Shown: in pieces, positions 24,913 to 30,006 of the stretch
How positions within the stretch are numbered: the stretch's first letter is position 1
Layout: each line of letters begins with the position of its first letter
Assembly: GCA_964391305.1 (NCBI GenBank)
Contig: CAYMJO010000006.1
Span: forward strand, 1 to 30,006
Source of the DNA: CAYMJO01 sp964391305
GTDB lineage: Bacteria; Patescibacteriota; CALEFQ01
DNA length: 30,006 nt
Reading direction: 5' to 3'
Notes under the pieces: generated by a model
Seen by the model: the letters and a program-made list of their open reading frames with translations, nothing else
Databases searched by the model: none
What the model was told of the DNA's origin: nothing
Translations under genes and position numbers: made by a program

Positions 24913-26613
24913 CTAACGTTCGAAATTACTGTTTTTTTCTCTTTTTGTCTTTATATACCATTTGTTGATTTCGCTGAATCTTTCGGAGGGTTTCGTTATG
25001 AGACCTTCATCTAGGCCTTTTATTTTATCCGAGATTGCGTAAAGGTATCTTGGGGAATACAAGAATATTGCGACTGCGTTATCCGTCAATTTTTCCTGGA
25101 AATCCTTGTATTTTTCCGCGCGCGTGTCTTTATCCGCGGTTTCTCTAGCTTGTTCCAGAAGTTTATCGATGTCTTCATCTTTCATCGAAGTTAGATTGAG
25201 TCCGGGCTCTTGTCTTTGAGACGAGTGCCAGAAAGGATATGGATCTGGATCGTGTCCGGTAACTTGACCGAAGAGAATCATGTCATATTCTCTTTGTCTA
25301 ATTTTTTCCTGTATATCTGCGGGACTGAAAGTCTCGATATTTATCTTTACTCCGATCTCTTTCCATTTTTCCTGCAAATATTTTGCGACGTTCACATGTT
25401 CTTCAAAATCTGAAACCGACAGAGTGAATTCTAATATTTTCCCTTCTTTTTTTCTGTAGCCGTTTTCATCGACTTCGTTCCAACCGGCATTGTGTAAAAT
25501 GTCGTTGCTTTCTGATAGATTATATTCAAAAGTTTTCAGTTCTGGGTTATATCCGGTGAAATTTTCAAGAATTGGTTCATTTACGATGTCGACTTTACCG
25601 TTGAAAGTCTTGTCTGTCAGATCTTTTTTATCTATTGCTTTTTGCAACGCCTCTCTGACTTTTTTAAACTCGAGATCTTCGTTGTTTCCATAATTTATGA
25701 AAACTGCGTTGTATCGCGGAAGTTTCATTGCGTATTTGTTTAGCCATTCCATTGTCTCAACAATTTCTTGTGTTTCACTGTCGTACGCGAGTCCGTCTAT
25801 TTTCTTATCTTCCAGCGCGGCGGCAAGCTCTTCTTTCGTTTGATAAAAATTCAAATTGACTTTTTCAATATATGGTTTGTCCCTATAATAATCTTCGTTT
25901 AGCTCGAGCGTATAGGTTTTTATCTCGCCGATTTTATTTTTTTGAAATTCTTTAAATTTATAGGGTCCAGTTCCTATTGGCTGAAGGTTTAGTTCCGCGA
26001 GGGGAATGTTTGCGGGCTCGATCAATTCCCAAATATGCTTTGGTAAAATTCCAAAGGTGAGATTTGTTATGAAGGGAGAATATGGTTCTTTCAGGCTAAA
26101 TTTGACGGTATCGTCATCAATTTTTTCTGCGGTTGTTTTGTCAAAATTACTTTTTAGCGAGCTTTGCAGGCTTTGGTTTTGAATGCTTTGGACAGTGTAG
26201 ATAACGTCGTCTGCCTTGAAAGGTTCGCCGTCGTGCCATTTTAAATTTTTCTTGAGTCTTATGGTGAATTCTTTCGCGTCTTCAGAAATTTCATAACTTT
26301 CTGCAAGATCCAGCACTATATTGTTGTTCGCGTCGTACTTTATCAGGCTTGAGTAAACCAGCTCTGTGATATCCATATCGACGGTGTTTGCCTGTGCGAT
26401 GATTGGGTTGACGAATTTGGGCTGACCGACGAAACCCTCCGTGTATACTCCGCCTTTTTTGGGAACTTTTTGGGTGCTTTTTATATAATAGTCGTAGCCC
26501 CACCAAGCAGTGCCGGTGATTGCCGCGGCTATCAAAACGATAACAATGCGTTTTTCAAGCTTCGATAAAACGCGGGGAAGTTGCGTGAATTTAATTTTAT
26601 TGTTTTCGTTCAT
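24913..26613 (-). CDS. Membrane-anchored family-5 solute-binding protein
   Basis: Extracytoplasmic peptide/nickel-type solute-binding protein (SBP_bac_5). The reading frame is open much further upstream, but that part overlaps secG in another frame, so I take the ATG at 26613 (566 residues, MNENNKIKFTQL). After a basic N-terminus there is one membrane span (about 23-44, IVIVLIAAAITGTAWWGYDYY) with no lipobox Cys, so it is anchored by a helix rather than lipid. The typical SBP features follow: VPKKGGVYTEG, then VLDLAESYEISEDAKEFTIRLKKNLKWHDGEPFKADDV and the C-terminal ISDKIKGLDE region. No permease or ATPase genes are in the window, which is odd for a transporter component. It begins 29 bases after secG and is probably co-transcribed with it. 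Confidence 0.88.
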   Translation of the reverse strand: MNENNKIKFTQLPRVLSKLEKRIVIVLIAAAITGTAWWGYDYYIKSTQKVPKKGGVYTEGFVGQPKFVNPIIAQANTVDMDITELVYSSLIKYDANNNIVLDLAESYEISEDAKEFTIRLKKNLKWHDGEPFKADDVIYTVQSIQNQSLQSSLKSNFDKTTAEKIDDDTVKFSLKEPYSPFITNLTFGILPKHIWELIEPANIPLAELNLQPIGTGPYKFKEFQKNKIGEIKTYTLELNEDYYRDKPYIEKVNLNFYQTKEELAAALEDKKIDGLAYDSETQEIVETMEWLNKYAMKLPRYNAVFINYGNNEDLEFKKVREALQKAIDKKDLTDKTFNGKVDIVNEPILENFTGYNPELKTFEYNLSESNDILHNAGWNEVDENGYRKKEGKILEFTLSVSDFEEHVNVAKYLQEKWKEIGVKINIETFSPADIQEKIRQREYDMILFGQVTGHDPDPYPFWHSSQRQEPGLNLTSMKDEDIDKLLEQARETADKDTRAEKYKDFQEKLTDNAVAIFLYSPRYLYAISDKIKGLDEGLITKPSERFSEINKWYIKTKREKNSNFER

Positions 26614-26642
26614 GGGGACCTTTAAGGTTTTTCTATCAAAAA

Positions 26643-26861
26643 TCAAGAGAGAATCAGGTTTATAAGTGCGGTTGCCAGAAAGGCAGTTGCAACAATGATT
26701 GTCACAATGTGCAATGTTTTTTCTGAACCTCTTCTTTGGGTGAACACGGCACTGTCCCCACCAAATACGCCGGAGAGTCCAGCTCCTCTGTTTTGCATAA
26801 GGACAAGGACTATAATCGCGGCAGAGAGAATTATTTCTATTATGGGAAATAAATTGGTCAT
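26643..26861 (-). CDS. secG: Preprotein translocase subunit SecG
   Basis: Accessory subunit of the SecYEG channel. 72 residues with two membrane spans (about 5-22 and 51-70) and the conserved middle loop LMQNRGAGLSGVFGGDSAVFTQRRGSEK. In family members this loop carries the (Q/R)-x-G-x-G-L and FGG signatures. Same strand as the solute-binding protein downstream. No Shine-Dalgarno is visible. The overlapping, longer frame on this strand is not coding here. Confidence 0.95.
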   Translation of the reverse strand: MTNLFPIIEIILSAAIIVLVLMQNRGAGLSGVFGGDSAVFTQRRGSEKTLHIVTIIVATAFLATALINLILS

Positions 26862-26951
26862 AGTTGCAATTAGTTTTCAAACGACAAAGTTCGAAGTTTT
26901 AAAAGTTTAAAATATTAAATGTCGAATTTTGCAATTTGGAACTTTAAGAAA

Positions 26952-27314
26952 TTATCCTTTTCTTCGAATGAAAAGTATCGACAATATAAAATTAATTATG
27001 CTTATTACAAGAGTGCCAAGTATCGCTGATATGACTCCACCAATTGTGAATCCGGGAACAAGATACGCGGTTGCGTAGAGGATTATTAGGTTTATTACGA
27101 GAGGAAATAGCAGTCCCAGCAGAAGCCACAAACACGGCGCGGTAATTACTTTGAGAATCGGCTTTATGAACATATTCATAACGCCCAAAACCGCGCCGGC
27201 GATGACGAGGACTCGCCAGTTGCTGTGATAGTCTATACCGCTTATCAATTGCGCCGCAATCCAAAGAGCGATCATATTGACAATCAAGCGCAAAATAAGC
27301 CTTAAAAAAAACAT
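26952..27314 (-). CDS. YvlD/phage-holin-4-like membrane protein
   Basis: 120 residues, four hydrophobic spans, a strong match in pattern to the PF04020 group (Mycobacterial 4TMS phage holin / YvlD). The family signatures VLGVMNMFIKPILKVITAP and FPLVINLIILYATAYLVPGFTI are present. Despite the holin name, members are common in chromosomes with no phage nearby; the Bacillus relative is linked to envelope stress, but the function here is unknown. No phage genes are adjacent. A good promoter (TTTACA/TAAACT) lies upstream and leaves a leader of about 20 bases. 90 bases before secG, possibly the first gene of this block. Confidence 0.88.
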   Translation of the reverse strand: MFFLRLILRLIVNMIALWIAAQLISGIDYHSNWRVLVIAGAVLGVMNMFIKPILKVITAPCLWLLLGLLFPLVINLIILYATAYLVPGFTIGGVISAILGTLVISIINFILSILFIRRKG

Positions 27315-27340
27315 GGGGTATTCGGTATTTAGCTGGGATT

Positions 27341-27369
27341 AGTTTATCATGGGAGGCTGTTTTTGTAAA
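27341..27369 (-). promoter_or_regulatory. Promoter of the YvlD-like gene
   Basis: On the - strand TTTACA (27364-27369) and TAAACT (27341-27346) are separated by 17 bases. Transcription would start about 20 bases before the ATG at 27314. Confidence 0.6.
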
Positions 27370-27425
27370 GAGAAGTGCCTAGATTATCAATGGGAAATAG
27401 AAGTGTCATACTTTCGAGGATTTAG

Positions 27426-27500
27426 AACTCCCTTAGCCGCAATTTATTGTGTACAAGGGAGTTTCGCTTACATGCTTTCTTTTTAAAGCCCTGTAAGCGA
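27426..27500. repeat. Two abutting inverted repeats (tandem hairpins)
   Basis: Hairpin A: AACTCCCTT (27426-27434) and AAGGGAGTT (27455-27463), loop 20. Hairpin B: TCGCTTACA (27464-27472) and TGTAAGCGA (27492-27500), loop 19, with an inner GCTTT/AAAGC pair. Both stems are perfect 9-mers and touch with no spacer. Hairpin B is followed on the + strand by TTTTCTTT. They lie downstream of the 132-residue gene. Confidence 0.7.
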
Positions 27501-27509
27501 TTTTCTTTC

Positions 27510-27908
27510 CTAGGGGAAATGTTTAGCGAGCAGTTTGCACAATTTTTTTTCTTCCCCCCATGAATTTAATCCGTTTTTTTCAAAATGAGGGTGATGGATT
27601 TCGAAATTCTTATCTAAATTCCAAATCTTTCCCCTCTTTTCGATAATCATAATAGGATAACCATCGAGCATTTGCAACATGGGGTTGTACAGTATCGTTA
27701 TACCATCTGTTTCAATAGTAACGGATTCATTGAAGTCGTATAAACTGTATTTATCTTTCATTTGTGCTTCGTTCAAAATCTTTTCCAGTTCGGACCCTAA
27801 TCTTTTTTGCCAGTGGTTTTCAATCGTAGTGATTATCACTAGCGTCAATAGGCATAATGTAAAAAAACCAGTCAAAATGGACAAGACTTTATCTTTTTTT
27901 GATTTCAT
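27510..27908 (-). CDS. Small membrane-anchored hypothetical protein
   Basis: Not recognised. 132 residues: basic N-terminus, one membrane span (about residues 8-27, LSILTGFFTLCLLTLVIITT), then an external soluble domain of about 100 residues with beta-strand character (SVTIETDGITILY, GYPIMIIEKRGKIW) and three His near the end of it. The ATG is well supported by AAGGAGAGAG ending about 8 bases upstream, one of three strong Shine-Dalgarno sequences in the window. It stands apart: the next gene downstream has its own promoter, and two hairpins follow it. It may be a recently acquired or lineage-specific gene. Confidence 0.7.
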   Translation of the reverse strand: MKSKKDKVLSILTGFFTLCLLTLVIITTIENHWQKRLGSELEKILNEAQMKDKYSLYDFNESVTIETDGITILYNPMLQMLDGYPIMIIEKRGKIWNLDKNFEIHHPHFEKNGLNSWGEEKKLCKLLAKHFP

Positions 27909-28360
27909 TTACTCTCTCCTTTTTGATGAAAATTTTCTGTGATAAAGTTTTTAATTTTCTACACTTTACTTTGGACTTTGGAAGTCCGAGGGCCTTCCGA
28001 AACTTTAGCTTGTATCGATATTTTTGTCAAAAAAAATAAAAAAGCAGGGTCGCTTGCTCTATGGACGGAGTTTTTTATTTTTTCCCTTCTCATCGATAAT
28101 TTTTTTAAGCGCAATCACATTTTTTCCAGACACTCCCATTTTTTTCTTTTTCCACCTCTTTTCCCTGCGCATGATTTTGTGTTTTGTTTTTTTGTTCAAC
28201 ATATTTTTATAAAAAATTTTAAACGGATGGTCACGGATTCCGTCAGGGCGGGACGGATGGCTCACGGATTACAGATGGACATGGATACGGCAATGTCAAA
28301 TGACAAATTCCCAATAACAAACTTCAAAATTTAAAATTTGGATTTTGGAATTTGATTGAG
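27909..28360. other. 452-base spacer between uvrC and the small hypothetical gene
   Basis: No convincing gene. The left half is AT-rich. A lysine-rich 47-codon frame on the - strand (28059-28202) is the best small candidate, but it has no Shine-Dalgarno and looks like translated poly-A. The right half holds an ACGGAT repeat (28223-28290) and then AT-rich sequence with inverted arms CAAATTCC (28304-28311) / GGAATTTG (28347-28354), six bases from the uvrC stop. This may serve as the uvrC terminator. Confidence 0.6.
28223..28290. repeat. Imperfect ACGGAT repeats
   Basis: ACGGATGGTCACGGATT (28223-28239) recurs as ACGGATGGCTCACGGATT (28253-28270), 30 bases later, and runs on into ACAGATGGACATGGATACGG with a period of about 10. 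It is much more GC-rich than its surroundings and lies in a non-coding spacer. Confidence 0.7.
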
Positions 28361-29803
28361 CTATAATTCTTCATATAATTTTTTCGCCAATTTTCTGCCA
28401 ACAACATCTTCCACATCTTTCCTCTTTGCAGATCTCAAGCCTGCCACCGATCCAAATTTGCGAAAGAGCTTCTTTCTGGTTTTTAGTCCAATGCCTTTAA
28501 TATTGTCAAGCGCCGATCTTGCCATGCTTTTCTCGCGCAGTTTGTGATGATAGTCTATGGCAAACCGATGCGCTTCGTCTCGGATGCGCTGCAGCAGTTT
28601 TAATTGAGCGGATTCGTTCGGAAGTTTTAGGGATTTGCGTTTGACCGTTGTGAAAATTTCCTCCTCGCGTTTTGCGAGCGCAATCACCGTGATATTTAGT
28701 TCAAATTGTTTGAGGACTTTCGCCGCTGTGTTCAACTGCGGCCTGCCGCCATCGATCAGAATCAAATCAGGAATCGGCCATCTTTCTTTTGTTTGCGATT
28801 CGTTCGCGTGCTTGAAGCGTCGCAAGAGAACTTCTTTGATCATTGCGACATCGTCAGGCGTTGACTTTGTTTTTATTTTAAATCTGCGGTAATCACTTTT
28901 CTTTGGCTCGAAATTTTCAAAGACAACCATCGATCCGACGGCATCAGTTCCTCGAATATTTGAAATATCATAGGCTTCAATTCGCTTTGGCTCTTTTTTT
29001 AAAAATAGGAGTTTTTTCAAAGAAGAAATTAGGATTTCCGGTTTTTCTTTTCCTAGTTTTGCGCGTTCAAGCTTAATTTTGTTGATTTCTTTTATATTTT
29101 TGATCTGATCTCGAATAAGCGCCGCTTTTTCAAAATCTTTTTTCGAAGAGGCATTCCACATTTCTTTTTTTAAAAAAAGTAAAAGCTCGCTGTGTTTTCC
29201 CGAAAGAAACCGAACACAATTTTTGATCAAGCGGTTGTATTCGTTTTTTGATATTGCGCCGATGCACGGACCGGTGCAGAGCTTGATATGAAAATAGAGG
29301 CATGGCTTGGAATATTTTTTTCCTCCGTTTTTGTAATAAATTTCCCTGTTGCACGTTCTATATTGAAAGAGCCTTCGCAGAAATTTTATAAGCTGGCTTG
29401 CCGCCGAGGCATTGACATAAGGCCCAAAAAATTTTTCACTTCTGGTGTCTATTTTTGAATTTCTCACGAAATAAATTTTTGGAAAGTCTTCGGTAGTGAA
29501 ATCTATTTTTATGTACTTGTAGTTTTTATCGTCTTTTAGTTGGAAGTTATATTTTGGTTTATGCTTTTTGATTAATGTTGCTTCCAATATAAAAGCTTCA
29601 AGCTCCGACTCGGTCTTTATATACTCGATCTTCGCGGCTTGCTGAATCATCTGGATTTTTCCGGGTTCAAGATATGAAGATTTTCTGAAATAGCTTTGGA
29701 CGCGCTTTTTCAGGTTTTTCGCTTTGCCTATGTACAGAATCTGGCTAGAATTGTTTTTGAAAATGTAAATTCCAGAGGAGTTTGGGATATTGGTCTTATT
29801 CAT
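28361..29803 (-). CDS. uvrC: UvrABC system protein C
   Basis: Nucleotide excision repair nuclease that makes both incisions around a lesion marked by UvrAB. 480 residues, shorter than the usual about 600. The GIY-YIG nuclease is N-terminal (GIY 11-13, YIG 24-26). A Cys cluster follows (TCNRE, KPCLYFHIKLCTGPC), which matches the Fe-S-type Cys of UvrC. Then comes a UVR domain (KKDFEKAALIRDQI). The RNase H-like 5' nuclease has DISNIRG, LILIDGGRPQLN and DEAHRFAI. The C-terminus has a helix-hairpin-helix (IKGIGLKTRKKLFRKFGS) and stops soon after it. All catalytic landmarks appear intact. Its start lies 17 bases after the stop of the partial gene at the window edge, on the same strand. No Shine-Dalgarno. 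Confidence 0.97.
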   Translation of the reverse strand: MNKTNIPNSSGIYIFKNNSSQILYIGKAKNLKKRVQSYFRKSSYLEPGKIQMIQQAAKIEYIKTESELEAFILEATLIKKHKPKYNFQLKDDKNYKYIKIDFTTEDFPKIYFVRNSKIDTRSEKFFGPYVNASAASQLIKFLRRLFQYRTCNREIYYKNGGKKYSKPCLYFHIKLCTGPCIGAISKNEYNRLIKNCVRFLSGKHSELLLFLKKEMWNASSKKDFEKAALIRDQIKNIKEINKIKLERAKLGKEKPEILISSLKKLLFLKKEPKRIEAYDISNIRGTDAVGSMVVFENFEPKKSDYRRFKIKTKSTPDDVAMIKEVLLRRFKHANESQTKERWPIPDLILIDGGRPQLNTAAKVLKQFELNITVIALAKREEEIFTTVKRKSLKLPNESAQLKLLQRIRDEAHRFAIDYHHKLREKSMARSALDNIKGIGLKTRKKLFRKFGSVAGLRSAKRKDVEDVVGRKLAKKLYEEL

Positions 29804-29820
29804 GAACTTGCGTGATGAGC

Positions 29821-30006
29821 TTAATTTGCTGGTTTTAATTGGATTTTTTTCAACTGTTCCTCATAGATAGCAGCTTTTTTGAGCACGCTGTTTCCATACC
29901 ATGGATAATTTTGGAAGTTTCCTCCGGCGAAGTATCTGCCGGCAGCTTCCCATTCGGTCTCTTCATTGTTTCGGTCGGCGCCCAGTCGTTTCATCTTGAT
30001 TCCGAC
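29821..30006 (-). CDS. C-terminal fragment of an unidentified protein (runs off the window)
   Basis: The - strand frame is open from the right edge to a TAA at 29821, giving the last 61 residues of a protein. The visible part reads WEAAGRYFAGGNFQNYPWYG and ends in a helical, basic tail (AIYEEQLKKIQLKPAN). The pattern of aromatic and glycine residues followed by a final helix is reminiscent of the end of lytic-transglycosylase-type domains, but this is weak. It precedes uvrC by 17 bases on the same strand, so the two may share a transcript. Confidence 0.6.
   Translation of the reverse strand, partial: VGIKMKRLGADRNNEETEWEAAGRYFAGGNFQNYPWYGNSVLKKAAIYEEQLKKIQLKPAN

Noticed and set aside
26614..26880. 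N-terminal extension of the solute-binding protein reading frame (to 655 residues)
   Set aside because: It overlaps secG in another frame, is Cys/His/Arg-rich nonsense, and the ATG at 26613 gives the expected basic N-terminus and membrane anchor.
26952..27314. Prophage holin
   Set aside because: The family name suggests phage, but no phage genes surround it and YvlD-type proteins are common chromosomal membrane proteins.
28059..28265. Lysine-rich 47-68 residue frame on the - strand
   Set aside because: No Shine-Dalgarno, starts in or near a repeat, and its composition is explained by A-rich sequence. Kept only as a remark in the spacer entry.
27939..28334. 131-residue frame on the + strand
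   Set aside because: Phe/His-rich low-complexity product of T-rich sequence that runs through the ACGGAT repeat; no start signal.

Overview
The window reads as ordinary housekeeping chromosome from a small-genome bacterium, most likely a member of the Candidate Phyla Radiation (Patescibacteria, Parcubacteria-like). This assignment is an inference. It rests on the AT-rich coding style, the scarcity of Shine-Dalgarno sequences, the gene mix (RNase J, an RNHCP zinc protein, membrane-anchored extracytoplasmic proteins, a lone solute-binding protein without permeases) and very compact spacing. No marker such as 16S rRNA is present to fix it. No tRNA, rRNA, CRISPR array, transposase or prophage was seen.

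Left part (1-12260, all + strand). A truncated GT39/PMT-type membrane glycosyltransferase is followed by a 382-base spacer with two promoter-like signals and a perfect DnaA-box match. Next come rpoB and rpoC, closed by a strong terminator, and then ftsK with its own promoter and terminator.

Middle (12261-20000). gpmI lies on the - strand, divergent from a RodZ-like HTH membrane protein that is followed by recA (+). recA is closed by a strong hairpin shared with the convergent - strand cluster rpsF-ssb-rpsR-efp-RNHCP. rpsF has a clear promoter and a roughly 180-base leader that carries an intrinsic terminator. ychF (- strand) lies upstream of that promoter.

Right part (20001-30006). Divergent from ychF is a two-gene + unit: an unrecognised 160-residue protein (deoxyribosyltransferase-like N-terminus plus ribbon-helix-helix-like C-terminus) and a phosphomannomutase/phosphoglucomutase. 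A symmetric terminator separates it from a long - strand series: uvrC, a small membrane-anchored hypothetical protein, a YvlD/holin-like membrane protein, secG, a membrane-anchored family-5 solute-binding protein, rnj and trpS. A partial gene enters at the right edge.

Functionally the genes cover transcription (RpoB/RpoC), chromosome segregation and repair (FtsK, RecA, SSB, UvrC), translation (S6, S18, EF-P, TrpRS, YchF), RNA decay (RNase J), protein export (SecG), glycolysis (GpmI) and envelope sugar metabolism (PMT, PMM/PGM). I did not find a clear new multi-gene system. The best leads are the attenuated rpsF leader or small RNA, the 160-residue two-domain protein, an RNase J with Glu at a conserved His ligand position, EF-P with Arg at the modified tip position, two abutting hairpins near 27460, and a family of short AT-rich intergenic repeats.
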